Source: Takakia lepidozioides | Lineage: Eukaryota > Streptophyta > Takakiopsida > Takakiales > Takakiaceae | Length of the DNA stretch: 64,000 bases | NCBI GenBank assembly: GCA_030704615.1 | Contig: CM060734.1 | Coordinates: forward strand, 37,466,042-37,530,041 | Direction of reading: 5' to 3' | Made by a program: the position numbers and the translations under genes | Notes under the pieces: model-generated | Told to the model about the DNA's origin: nothing | Seen by the model: only the letters and a program-made list of their open reading frames with translations | Databases searched by the model: none | Shown here: piece by piece, positions 46,888-58,512 of the stretch | How positions within the stretch are numbered: the first letter of the stretch is position 1 | Layout: every line of letters starts with the position of its first letter

Positions 46888-49800
46888 TCTCTGCCCTTCA
46901 AACCCTCCATGGTCTTCATGTATGCCAACTTGGCTGCCCGTCCATCCAAAGCCGCCAAGAAACTCTCATTTACACACTGGACTACTGTTTCGGGAGCCAC
47001 TTTCGGCCTCTTCATTTCCACCGGCTCGAAAGGGTGCCCCCCTGGGGGGTTGAAGAGTGCCTTCTTTGCCGAGCCAGTTCTCGTGCCTCTCGTGACAACG
47101 GTGGGCACAGGGGAGGCAGCCTGCGTTTGGGGGGGTGGGCTGGTTGCAAAGTCTCCATCGGAGTCCTCTTCCTCACCCTCTTCCTGAACAGGCTGTTTCT
47201 GCTTCTTCGTTTTGGCGGGTGTCACAATAGCTGCTCCTTGCTGGCGAGTCCTCTTCTTCGACCCCTTCTGTTGGGCCTGCACAGCTGCATCCACCGTCTT
47301 TTGTGCCATCTCAGCTGCCTTTCTGGATTCTTCCAGAGCAGCAGATTCCTTTGCCGACTTTGGCCCAGCAGGGACACGTCTTTCCTTTCTCTTCTCTTCT
47401 GCCAAGACATGCAGATCTTTCTCAGACTCGTCAACAATACCGCCAGACATGTCCAGGTACCACGGGCATCCAACGAGATGCGCGGGATGCCATTGTTTCT
47501 GCATCTCGGGTGTGTAGACACAGCTTGGGCCCGCCACGGTCCAAGCCATGAAGAACGGGGGCTCTTGAGCCAGGGCCCCTGTCTGAAGGAGCACGTATTT
47601 CATATACCTGCAAGGCAGTCAGCATGCGTGAGCAAAAGTTGAGACCAACCTACTCGCAGAGTGCCACTGAAAACATAAAATGCGAATGCGGTGCCGCATT
47701 TCCGAGACAAACCTCGTAACCAGGCTTCGCATACAAGGGCAGCTGTGCTTCACCTGTAAACAATTTGCATTGCAGCTTTCCCCGCTCCCTCCTGATGTGT
47801 AAACTCCACGCTCCTTCTTGCTGTCTGTAGCTCTCTGGCGAAAAGGTTGTCCTTGTACGCACATCTGAAACGTGTCACGTAGTCTTCCAATGTCTGTGTT
47901 CCATCCCATTTGACGTACAAGCCGAACGAATTTGTGTGCATTACGACTTGCTCCTTCGCATTCGACATTACCTGCGATTTCCAAATGCATTGTCACGTAG
48001 CAGTTCAGGGAATTCATTTCAGAAAAGCAAATCTGGGGAAGTACCTTGAATTACCTGGAACCACCAAGTCATACGGTTGAGCCACACATCCACTGCAGGG
48101 TCGGAAACTTCCAGTGGAAAAGACCACATTGTCCTTATGCTCTCGGATGCATTCCAGATCGACAGCCACCGTGTCTGCCATTTTCGATCCAATGTCAGGA
48201 GCTGGAAGAGAGTGGCTATTGCTAGGAAGGAACTTCAGTGCATTGAAACCTCACCTTCTCTTTCGCCTCCACACATGCCGTTGAGAGGTGATGCAGTTTC
48301 TCCAATTGCATGGTCGGCTGCATGGCCCGAGAATAGTGTTTTGCAATCTCGGGGATGAAGTCCTTTCCAAGTGCCGGATCTGCAATTGCCACCAGCTTCA
48401 CAAGATTGACTTGTATTTGGTTCTGGACTTGACACCGGCTTCCTTCAAGTGCTCAGTCAATGACTGCAAACGTTTTCACCTGCCCCTCACTTTCCATGAA
48501 GAAGCGTTTGGCATGGGCCAAATCCAGCTTGATGTTTGACTGCCAACAAAAAACATGCAGAAGTGTTACATTCGATTCATGTGGAAACATTACTGAAAAT
48601 TGGGGAAGGATGAGCAGAGGGAAATTGGAGGACGACTTACTTCGTATATCACCTCCACCATTCCATCCATAGTGAGACGATACCATGTCCGGTCTGTTTT
48701 TGCAACGACTTTCTGAATGAGCTCGGGCTCCAGCATTTCCGCAAACATCTGCGGATCAGTGAGACCAGTTTTCCTCACCCTGTACAGCATATGTGCCATG
48801 TGGGTATGCACGTACGCATTCTCAGTGACCCTGCAAGGCACACTCTCCAGTTCAGTACACAGAAGCACGGAAACAAACCAGAATGGAAACCGAAATGCGG
48901 CACCGCATTTCGAACGTGCTAGGGAGGGTATGAGTATCTTACGAGTTGAGGTCCGCCATGGCATTCTTGAGCAGGGAGGAGTCTGCCGCCTTCACCTTGA
49001 GGATGACACACTCCACCATGTAATGCCAGCCAATGTGCTTGGCATGGTTCTGCTTGATGTACTCCCACCAGGCGAGAAGTCGGTGATTCCCGTCCCACAC
49101 AAAGAACATTTACCAGACATATGGCCGAAGTCTGGATCACCCTTCAGCGTCGCCTCGAATTCGTCGTTGCGAGTGTGCCAGTGGGTATCCCACGTTGACA
49201 ATTCATCGGCAGTGGGTCCACGAGTTTCGCCGTCCTCATTCTCAATGGAAACGTAAAACGCTGCCGATCCCAGACGGTACCCTTCTCGAAATGCGAACTT
49301 GAGCTTATCCACATCTCCGGGAAGGGCCTGCCTGACGATGGGAAGGGAGACCATGCGACAGAGTGGGATTCGAAGAGTCCGTTGGAATACCCTGCTGCCC
49401 AGAACTCTGCCAATGCTACTGTGTGTCTCCTCCAACATTTTATCCGCTGCACTTTTGAAATCCTCCGGAGACATGTCTGTAGGTGCGGTAGTGGCTGAGC
49501 AGCTGGAGCATCCTCAACTGGAGCTGCACTCTGGGGCCTGTGTGCGGGCAATTCTGCCATTGCAGAGGCCTCCTCCGGGCGTGCTTGCTCATTGGTGGTG
49601 AGGTCTTGCTGCGAACGTTGAGCGGCAGCACCCTCCTCCGGTACCAAATCGAGATGAACGGTCGATCCCATTGCCTTCGCTGCAGCAGAGTAGGCCCCAA
49701 CATCTGCAGGCGGGAAATCCTCCAGGAACTGAGCTTCAGCTCGTGGAAGCGGTTTTGCGGGAGATTGTTCGGCCGTCGCCCTGATTGCATTCTGCTTCCT

Positions 49801-50465
49801 CATCCTTGCAGGTGAAGGTGTCTGCTGCAATTGAATCTGTCTTTTACCCTGCTGCTTCATTCGCGTTGGGGGGGGTGAATCGGCCTGAGCCGGTTCAGAA
49901 GCCAGTAGAGGGATGGGCTGCTTCTTCTTCGACTTTGCTGGAGAAGGGCCCGACCCCTGCTGGCGATTCTCCATGACCGAAGAACGCGAGTCGATCTCTG
50001 GGGCTTTGAACTTGCCCTTCGAAGCCGCGTCTTTGAATCGCACAGGGCTAGGCCCGGCAGGATACCCGCGCTCGGGGATCGGGTGGGTGTACGTGCTGCA
50101 GCTAGCTCCTCGGACTCTTCCTGCGGCTCTTCGGATTCCTGCGATCCCTCCAGCACGTCCACCTTTCCTGTTAGGCATGCAAACATGTTCTGCATTCAAG
50201 TCTCCTAGCATTCAGTCTAAGAATTACAGAAGCAAAATGGGGGGTTCGGTGCTCGATCAGCTGCGCGCAGCCCGATCGCATGGAGCTCTCACTGGTGGCT
50301 GGGTTGCCTGAGTGGCTTGCTGCTCGGAGATGGCAATCTCCTCCTGTAGACGCATCTGCTTCCTCCCCTTCGGCATTGGCCTACGTCCGAAGTATAATTT
50401 CCGGAGCTTGCGACGAGGTCTCCTGTTTGGTGCACGAACTCCCCCCCTCTCAGGTTCGAGCATAA
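46863..50465 (-). CDS. ParB-like (DGNHR motif) domain protein, probable transposon companion
   Basis: A minus-strand multi-exon gene. Exons with good borders: up to 48943, 48830-48641, 48539-48480, 48427-48255, 48201-48055, 47971-47754 and 47607-46863 (stop). Upstream coding reaches at least 50211; a basic exon starting near 50463 may be the true N terminus. The protein has a Pro/Ala/Lys-rich disordered N-terminal half. Next comes a domain (FQRTLRIPLCRMV, VDKLKFAFREGYRLG) leading to FFVWDGNHRLLAWWEYI, matching the GNHR motif of the ParB/sulfiredoxin-like fold. Mid exons follow (KWQTRWLSIWN, VKWDGTQTLEDYV), and a Lys-rich acidic C terminus (KKRTRQQ, EEGEEEDSDGD) may be nuclear. Frame changes lie near 50060, 49490 and 49108, so this copy may be inactive. 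Two introns contain the palindrome of the adjacent array. Confidence 0.6.
47684..47704. repeat. Isolated palindrome in an intron of the ParB-like gene
   Basis: GAATGCGG TG CCGCATTTCCG, the same unit as the 50.8-52.5 kb array, in the intron between exons 47971-47754 and 47607-46863. Confidence 0.9.
48891..48912. repeat. Isolated palindrome in an intron of the ParB-like gene
   Basis: CGAAATGCGG CA CCGCATTTCG, in the intron just after the exon with the DGNHR motif. Confidence 0.9.
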
Positions 50466-50810
50466 GAAGAACAGAGAGAGGGAAAGGGGCAAAGAGTGCA
50501 GATGGAAAGGGCGCGAGAGGGGTGACTGAGGAGACACGACAAAAGTAGATGAAACGGCGGTGATGCACCACTTGGGTTCGAAAGGTTGGACGAAAGTGTC
50601 TCCTCGTGGACTTTGCGTCATTACGAAAATTCGAATCGTTCAACGGTACGCCTGCCGTCCGAAAAACAAACATCATTATCCAACGGTCAGGCCGCGCCGC
50701 CTCATGCCCCTTCACTCAGATAGAGTGCCGACATGTGCAGCAATTCCGTTGCTCCACGTGTTCACATTTCAAGGCATTTCCGTCCCAGCGTCTGATGAGT
50801 TGGAGCGAAA

Positions 50811-52502
50811 ATGCGAATGCGGCGCCGCATTTCCGTTAAGTACCATCACGAAGCTACACATCCGTACTTGTTGGAAGAAAATGCGGCACCGCATTTCCGT
50901 TCCACCTTCACATACCTTAGTTGTTGAACGGAAATACGGTGCCGCATTTCCGTCCCACAGCTCCATGTATGAGATTCAAAAGGGAAATGCGGCGCCGCAT
51001 TTCCGTTCTGGAATGTCGAAAGGTGCGATTCGGACGGGAATGAGGCACAACATTTCAGTTCCCGTGGTTCATGATTTTCAATGTGAATGGGTTCCCCCTT
51101 CACATACGTTAGTTGATGAATGGAAATGTCGTGCCACATTTCCGTTCGGGAAAGTATAGAGGTCTCACCTAGACAGAAATGCGGTGCCGCATTTCCGGTC
51201 TGGAAAGTTTGAAGGTCTCACATGGATGGAAATGCGGCAACACATTTCCGTAGCACAGCTCCAGGCCCCATATAAAAAACGGAAATGCAGCGCCGCATTT
51301 CCGTTCTAGAATATCGGAAGGTGCGACTCGGACGGAAATGCGGTGCCGCATTACTGTTCCCGTTGCGCACGATTTTCAGTCAGAACGGAAATGCGGTACC
51401 GCATTTCCGTTCTGTAGAGTATTAATGTCTGATGCTGGCGGAAATGCTGTGCCGTATTTTCGTTCCACAGCACCATGCCTCACATAAAAAAAGGAAATGC
51501 GGCGCCGCATTTCCGTTTTGGAATGTCGGAAGGTGCGACTCCGACGGAAATGCGGTACCGCATTTCAGTTCCGATGTTTCAGGATATTTCATCAGAACGG
51601 AAATGCGGTGCCGCATTTCCTTTTTGAATCTAATACATTCCGTTCTGGAATGTTGGGAGGTGCGACTCGGATGAAAATGCGTTGCCGCATTTCAGTTCCG
51701 ATGGTTCATGATTTTCAGTCAGAACGGAAATGCGGTACCGCATTTCCGTACTGGAATGTTGGTAGGTGCGACTCGGATGGAAATACGCTGCCGCATTTCA
51801 GTTCAGATGGTTCACGATTTTCAGTCAGAACGGCAATGCGGTACCGCATTTCCGTTCTGGATAGTATGAATGTCTCAAGCGGTCGAAATTGCGCTGTATG
51901 AAGCTGTCGGAATCGCACTCGGCTCCATGCATCAGATACAAAATGGAAATGCGGCGCCGCATTTCCGTTCTGGAATGTCGGAAAGTGCGACCCGGACAGA
52001 AATGCGGTGCCGCATTTATGTTCCCGTTGTTCATAATTCTTAATCAGAACGGAAATGCGGTACCGCATTTCCGTTCCACCTTCACATACCGTGCTTGGTG
52101 GATGGAAATGCGGTACCGCATTTCCGTTATGGAGAGTATGAATGTCTTTTAAGGACGGAAATGTGCTGCAGCATTTCTATCCCTCGGCTCCATGCATCAG
52201 ATACAAAATGGAAATGCGGCGCCGCATTTTCGTTATGGAATGTCGGAAAAGTGCGACTCGGACGGAAATGCGGTGCCGCATTTGTGTTCCCGTTGTTCAT
52301 AATTCTCAATCAGAACGGAAATGCGGTACCGCATTTGCGTTCCACCTTCACATACCGTGCTTGCTGGATGGAAATGCGTTACCGCATTTCCGTTCTGGAG
52401 AGTATAAAGGTTTCCCCCGGACGGAAACTCGGTGCCGCATTTCCGTCGCTTTGGTGCATGACCAAGATGGAATACGGAAATGCGACGCCGTATTTCCGTC
52501 CA
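50811..52502. repeat. Array of ~30 palindromes with a ~53-bp period and 265-bp higher order
   Basis: The unit is a near-perfect palindrome: CGGAAATGCGG, a two-base centre, then its inverse complement. Units start at about 51386, 51438, 51491, 51544, 51597, 51672, 51724, 51778, 51830, 51944, 51997, 52048, 52101, 52154, 52208, 52260, 52314, 52366, 52420 and 52474, with about ten more upstream. Spacers of ~27 bp are not unique; at least five types recur in order (for example GGAATGTCGGAAGGTGCGAC, GTTCATAATTCTCAATCAG, CCACCTTCACATACCG). That gives a ~265-bp higher-order unit (51944 to 52208). Centres follow the spacer type: GGCGCC, GGTGCC or GGTACC. The array fills the space between two divergent genes. 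Confidence 0.95.
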
Positions 52503-53193
52503 CCAGCAATCGAAAGAATCACTCGGGACGGGAAATCTGGAACCTGAATGGGTTGCATTGTTCCGAAACAACACAATTGCGGCCAGTCTTGATGAGCACA
52601 ACTTGGTTGTCTGACCGTTTTAACTAACAGTACTGGCACTTGTCAGTGCGAACGTTCCTGTCTGCACCGAGAATACTGCTGGATCCACCCTCAGGAGAAA
52701 CTGTCAGGAGATGTTATTTCGTCGCCGAATCGGTCATCATTGTCATACTTACTGGCTATGGAATCAAACCTCCCAACTTCATGCATGTAGCTTGAAACAA
52801 TACTTTCCACTTCAATGTGCGACTTCCAATCGTCGATGGACTCCGCAGATCCACTTAGATGGTGCCTGTGAGCCTTGGTTTGTCGCTATACTGAACCTCG
52901 CACTTGCCAACTCCGTGCGGTGTTCGATGGCTCCGAATTCCTACGCTATAGTTTGCTGTCCTCCGCAACTTGGGAGAGCCTGGATCCCAAACGAGGGAGG
53001 ACTTTACAGAGTGACTGAAACTTACCTTTGTTCCAAATTCAAGCTCAAACCGGGCACAGTTTATTTGGAAGAAGAAAGGAAGGATGTTCCTGGACAGGTT
53101 GACGAGACCATTGTCGTGCTAGGTAACGACGGAGGTTGCGGAATCGAATGGCACGTTCCCCCGTCAGACACCATCCTGTACCGAGCTGTGTGA
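52503..53193 (+). CDS. Possible 5' exon of the MULE gene
   Basis: The second half of an open frame ending at 53193 looks coding: GLYRVTETYLCSKF, PGTVYLEEERKDVPGQ, VVLGNDGGCGIEWHVPPS. The first half (52711-52980) does not. It lies just before the MULE frames, so it may be an exon of that gene or a separate small cargo ORF. No family is recognised. Confidence 0.35.
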
Positions 53194-56100
53194 ATGCCCA
53201 TTCCCTTTCCGAATCAGTCGCTGCCCACACCATCCACAAAGGAGTCCGGAAACCGAGAGGCGGCCACTGCCAACAGAGAGGTATGCAACGATAATCATTC
53301 CCGACCTGGACCATCAAGACCCTCCATAGCTTCTCGTGTGGACGTATTCGACATTTCCGACGAGGAAGATGATTGCATTGAGGTACCCATGTCCTCCACA
53401 CGGTCGTTCAAATCCGGCATGGACGTCTCTGTCGGTGCTACGAATGTGCCCTCGAGCATAACTCCAACCCGGTCCATTGTGCAGCTCCTACGACAACATC
53501 ACCTCGATGGTTCTCGCTCCGAGCTGGCTGCTCTCGACTATGCCAAATTCCCAGTCAGAAAGGTAACGTTTCTGCCTCCCGAAGTCGATGGCAATGTCAT
53601 CTTTGAGTTTCCACCTGTTTCTTCTTCGTCAAACAAAGCCTCCGGGATGTTAACAGACATGGATCGAAAGCATGACGGGCACCCCTGGTGTGTGACGAAG
53701 ACCAGTAGCACGAAATTGCTGATGGTGTTTGTGTACGATATGTCCTCTGTGCGGGGAAGCTGAGGTGCCTCAATCCCACCTGCTTCCACTTTCTCTCCAA
53801 AGGAGGGCGGAGAAACGAGACGGATTGGACTGGCACAACGCATCATCCATTCATTGTCTCCAGCCAAGCTCCTGCGGGTTCTTTCAAGTGTGCACATTGC
53901 AAAGAACCACCGACGTGCATGTCCATGTGCAGAGCCAAGCAATATTACGTTATCCATTTGCTCCCGGACTTGACTAGAGCTTGCATACACGTTGGGGTCC
54001 ACTGCCACCCCTTGGCGAGAGGCAACATGCGTGAGGCTGTGCAGGAAGCACACGACATCATAAAAGAGGAGGTGAAATTGAGCCCCGGAGCCAGACCAAA
54101 GCAGATTCAGCTGAAGGCAGCCCACAAGATTGCTCTTGGCAAAATCATGTCTGAAGATGGTTCCGACCGAGAGCCCTTGACCGAAGACGAGATGCGTGAC
54201 CTCTTGGAGTCCGTCTCGCACGTTTGTAGTCCGAATGTGCAGAATCACATCGTATCTTGCAAGCAGGAGTTCGGCAGGGGGTCGGACATGTACTCAATCC
54301 TGGAGGTGAAACGAATGACTGGATATGACTACATCCAAGGTAGCAGGTTTCCAAGGCAAGGCAGCAAATCCGATCGTTGTTACATTTTCAAAATGTCGAC
54401 GTGTGGGCCTGGGAGTGGAGTCGACTTGGTCACTCGCATGACAACTGGAAACTTGTCGAATGCTTGGGTGATGTTTGATCACATCAAGCGAATTACAAAC
54501 CATCAGTGGGTGACTATGGGTGCGCATGTTTATGACTATCACTCCAAGAGGCTCATGACGATTGCAATCTGCGAGATGAAAGGGGAGGACACACAGTCCG
54601 AGATGCATCTGTGGGAGGGCATAAACGAGCAGATGGCAAGGGCGGGATTGCCAGAGCCCAATTTCAGGGGATTCATGGCAGACAACGCTCAGGCCAACTG
54701 GGCAGCGGTGTGGCGTGTGTACGGTGAGGACCCCAATGTTCCAATGGAGGGGAAAGAGAGATCATGTGGATTCCATTGGATGAAGAGTCTATCCCACTAC
54801 ACTACCAAATTTGTTGCTAGCTCATTCCAAGCTGAACACCGTGTCCTTTGTACGGCGTGGAAGGATGCACCCACATTTGATGACGCGGAGGTTAAGTTTG
54901 CTATCATCGAGGCTTGGTGGAACACGTCAGGTGCAGTGGAGACAACCAATCTGGGAGCATTGCACAGCTGGTTGGGGTGGTGGCATTTTCGGTATCGACA
55001 ATTCGGACAGTACATGCGGGAGGTAGGCTGCTGTCAATTTCGTTCATTTGTCTTTATGTTACGGACATTTCGATTGGTCCCTCACCATTGTTTGTGTCCT
55101 TCTAGGAGCGGTGCTTGGATTCCGACACGGACATGCCGAACACAAATATGGCAGAATCGGTCCACTCCTCCTGGCGAGCGTCTTCTGCCGCACATCTGGT
55201 GGACGTAGTGACGGCCACAACGGAGGACATCGACAGAGCAATCATGCAGCAAGCCATGTACTACAAGTTCCTGAGCGGCAAACAATGGGGCTTTGGGCCG
55301 GACAGGGAGGAACTGTTGGTACGAACAGCTTCGAGGTCCAAGAATCCAGTGAAATGGGCGACAGCATTGCGAGAGAAGATCAAAGGGACGCCTCTGCACC
55401 GCAGAGGTGAACACCTAGAGGGGGACGTCCGGACTCGCCCTGTCAGGCGGAGATTGAAGAGGAACCTGGGTGCGAAGAGGATTCCTGGAGATCCGACAGG
55501 AACATTCGGACAGCACCTCGAGGTCCCGTCATGTTGCCGCACAATGTGTCTTCCAGCAGTGGAAGCCCAAGAAATTCCAGATCGCCGTCGCCTTCAACCG
55601 GGGATTTCGTGCAAAAAATTCCCACCGCTCCCTTGCCCCACATTCCGCCCGCTGTTATGCAGTATGGCCAAGCCATTGTGGAGACGACTGTGTCTGCATC
55701 ACAGTGGAGAATTGCTCGCACAAAGCCGTCGTTTCGAGGAAGGTGTTCCGCAATTCATGTGGATACACGGCAACGTTGTTTAGAGATGATAAGAAGGAAT
55801 CCAGATGGGGCTGTCCCTGCTCCTACTTTTACAGGAAGATTTGTCCATGCAAAGTTTGCGGAGGCGACAACCACCCAGTTCTGGTTCTGCAGGCACGACA
55901 TTATGACTTGCGTGTATGGAAAGCCCAAGTACGGCATACAAACAATGCCAGAGGCTCCCCCGGTGTGGCCGATGGAACCAGGCTGCGATCTGAGTCAGGT
56001 TGAGGCCGACGCCCTTACCGCCGCAGGATTTCGGATGGTGCAGCGCACTGACGTCCCCAGAGAACCATTTCCGCTTCCACAGCCTCCACCACCGACCCCT

Positions 56101-56534
56101 GTGAGAGCAAGAACAATGGGACACGACAGCTCTAAGCATCCTACACACCGTTGGGGAAACCGAAGAGGCGGCGACCTCCCTCAAAAGTGAACGAGACAAG
56201 GATGGGGAATGCACTTCGGATGAACTGTACAATCCAGAGCTCGACAGAAGTGCCCCCACCAGGATTCGGGCGTGTGTATCAGATGGCCACGGCGGGCTCA
56301 GCTCTTCGCAATGAGGTGTACACCATCACCATTTCAGAATTACCCACCTGCAATTGCACCGACTTCCAGATCATGGCGAACAAGGGGGCATCATACTGCC
56401 CTTGCAAGCATTTGTATTACGTGTACCTAAAGAGACTCCGTTGTAATTCCACAACTCATCACTTCATACATGCACCAGGGTTGAGCCCCCAGGAGGTTCA
56501 CACTCTTCTGAATATGGATCCAGGGGACCAGTGA
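53194..56534 (+). CDS. MULE (Mutator-like) transposase with SWIM zinc finger
   Basis: In order: a Ser/Pro-rich N-terminal region with an acidic ISDEEDDC patch (53194-53763); a Cys-rich segment near 53.76-53.93 kb (LRCLNPTCFHF ... FKCAHCKEPPTC), a likely zinc-binding DNA-binding domain; and the long frame to 55030 with the MULE core. The core has AWVMFDHIKRITNHQW (first Asp), GFMADNAQANWAAVW (second Asp) and CGFHWMKSL (the C..H motif of MULEs). A short intron (about 55021-55107, GT...TTCTAG) leads to NTNMAESVHSSW and YYKFLSGKQWGFGP. The C-terminal part ends with a SWIM finger (CNCTDF ... CPCKHLYYV, about 56349-56425) and a stop at 56534. Frame changes occur near 53740, between 55400 and 55540, and near 56190-56290, so the copy may be decayed. 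The family catalyses cut-and-paste transposition with 8-11 bp target duplications. Confidence 0.8.
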
Positions 56535-57131
56535 GCTTGGCTTGCGGTCCCCATACAATGGTACGCCCATCCTTTTCGGATAGTAGAACTGTACTGCTGC
56601 CAGTACCTCAGACTCTGGCCACAGAAAGGTCCGACATATGTCTTGCCTACCAGTAACATGTTTTGCTCGAACTAAGATATTACTATATCGTTCACTTGTT
56701 TCCACGTGCATGTATTTTTGTATGTTGGAGGGTTCATGTTTTTCTGCTTTCCGAAAACTTGCTTTCCTCATTCGACCTCCGACAAGGAAATGCGGCGCCG
56801 CATTTCCAAGTATCGTCGTAGGTACTGGTAGAGGCGGCCTTCGCCAACACCAAACCGCTCCGAAATTTCGCACGTGCGAACCCTAATGCGGCACCCTATT
56901 TCCCAGTTCAGTTGCAAACCTTTCCCGCCGAATACCCGAAGAAGACAGAATTGTGAAGTACTGCAGACTCCATTGGTTCAATCGCGGCAAAAGGGTCAGC
57001 TTCATTCCAATGTTAAGGCATGTAAAACCGCGGAATACTCTATACAGGCCAGTATGCGACGTCCTTTTGCAGTGGTATACTGGATTTCCCGTTGCACGGT
57101 CACTTATTTCCATGAGCGGATCTAAAAAACC
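56535..57131. other. 3' flank of the MULE gene with palindrome remnants
   Basis: Contains one perfect palindrome at 56786-56807 (GGAAATGCGG CG CCGCATTTCC) and a degraded one at 56884-56903. No protein is recognised. These are the array units, now downstream of the transposase. Confidence 0.7.
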
Positions 57132-57274
57132 ATGAGCGGACTTGTTACTGACGACATATCTTCGCCGCATTACATGATCTGGAACGTCCAAAAATGGCAA
57201 GGTCAAATAAAAAACTATTATTTTAATACTTATTTAATCTGCCGCATTTCCAAATTTGGAGGAGTCCGCTCATG
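57131..57274. repeat. 144-bp fold-back segment
   Basis: CATGAGCGGACT at 57131-57142 faces its inverse AGTCCGCTCATG at 57263-57274. Another CATGAGCGGA lies 20 bp upstream (57111). A half-palindrome of the array family (CTGCCGCATTTCC, 57239-57251) lies inside. It could be a small MITE or the end of the MULE-containing element. No clear target duplication is seen. Confidence 0.5.
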
Positions 57275-57289
57275 AAATCCGCGTATCTT

Positions 57290-57355
57290 AGACTTCGGCT
57301 CACCGCTCATGCGGCTCATGCGGCTCATGGCTCATGGCTCATGGTTTCTGCTCAT
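57290..57355. repeat. GGCTCATG short tandem repeats
   Basis: Five or more copies of (C)GGCTCATG next to the end of the LINE. On the LINE strand this reads (ATGAGCC)n and might be its 3' tail. Confidence 0.6.
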
Positions 57356-57895
57356 GAAATAGTAAACCTCATGGGCAGAGGGACGAAAGATGTGGTTACG
57401 GATGAGGAATAGTGAGGTAAGGCTGTCAGTGAAGATGTAGTATGGGGGGGGGGAAAGTGTCGAGTAAAGAGAGAGAGCATCGTGAATGGCCATGAGTTCA
57501 GCCCTGAGAATGGTGGCAGGTCCAGGGAGCCTGAGGGCAACGCCTTGACCGGTGTTGGCGTGATAAATACCGTACCCTACATTAGGTTTGGTGAGGGATC
57601 CGTCGGTGTAGTGTGAGTTGGCCGGTGGGTATTTGGGGATGGTGTTTTGTTGATATATTGCGGGGATTGGAGGGGGAGGCGTTGTTGGCGTGACCTGTGG
57701 GGGGCGTGGTATCGCAATGTTCCAAACTTTGTTTGTTCTAATCCGGGGCAGTGTGGCGGGTGCATGGGTGTGAGGGAGGGCAATTGGGCGATGGATGGTG
57801 GCCTTTAATTTATGGGTTTTGGTTAATAATTGTTCTAGTTGATGGAAGAAATGTGTCGGTATGTCTGCATGAAGGGGGTTTTGGACGTGTAGCAT
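57332..57895 (-). pseudogene. LINE RNase H domain, 3'-truncated
   Basis: Encodes YTDGSLTKPNVGYGIYH (first Asp), RAELMAIHDAL (Glu) and IFTDSLTSLFLI (second Asp) of RNase HI, then stops at 57332 before the final conserved region. An RNase H domain behind the reverse transcriptase marks an I-like or RNase H-bearing plant LINE clade. It belongs to the element at 57332-62969. Confidence 0.85.
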
Positions 57896-58512
57896 AAGGG
57901 TAAGGGTGGGTTCTTTCCGTTTGAGGTAGGAGGGGTGTGAATATATTTAAGTTGGTTTGTGGCGAGTAAGTTAACCCCTTCTGGAAGTCGTAGGAGAGAG
58001 TGAGAGGTGCTCGGTGTGATTTGGTGTGTGAGAATGAGGATTGTGGACGCAGAAGGAGAGGAGTGCGCAACAAATTTTGCCCATTGAAGAGCTTCGTAAG
58101 CACGGGGGCCAGGGGGGTGGGCAAGGCCCCGACCTTCCCAGGTGTGCTGGGTGGCAGTACCTGTGGCTCCAAAGATACAGTCTCTATGGTGTGGGCTAGA
58201 AAATGTGTGCAATGTCATTGGGCATGTCAGTGGGTTGGAGTAGTATGAGTGAGTAAGCTGGAATGTATTGATAATTAAGGTGAGAATATCTTGGGGTATG
58301 GTATGGTGTGCACATGTTGTTTCCAATCTAGTAAGGGACCGGGGTTTCTTGGGGGGAGTGTCTTTGAGGTAGCGGTCAACCAGCCAATATAATTCGGTAG
58401 CAAAATCTTGTTTCGGGGGTTGTAGTGATTGTGGAGATGAGCTTACAATAGAGTATTTCTCCCACAACCATATTAATCGTGCATTAGGAATGAGTCCAAT
58501 GAAGCGGCCATG

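Noticed and set aside
50811-52502. CRISPR array
   Set aside because: Palindromic repeats with ~27-bp spacers look superficially alike, but spacers recur in a fixed order, repeat centres vary, no cas genes exist and the DNA is eukaryotic with introns.
50600-52627. Open frames through the palindrome array on both strands
   Set aside because: Their protein repeats simply translate the palindrome in different frames; no independent coding signal.
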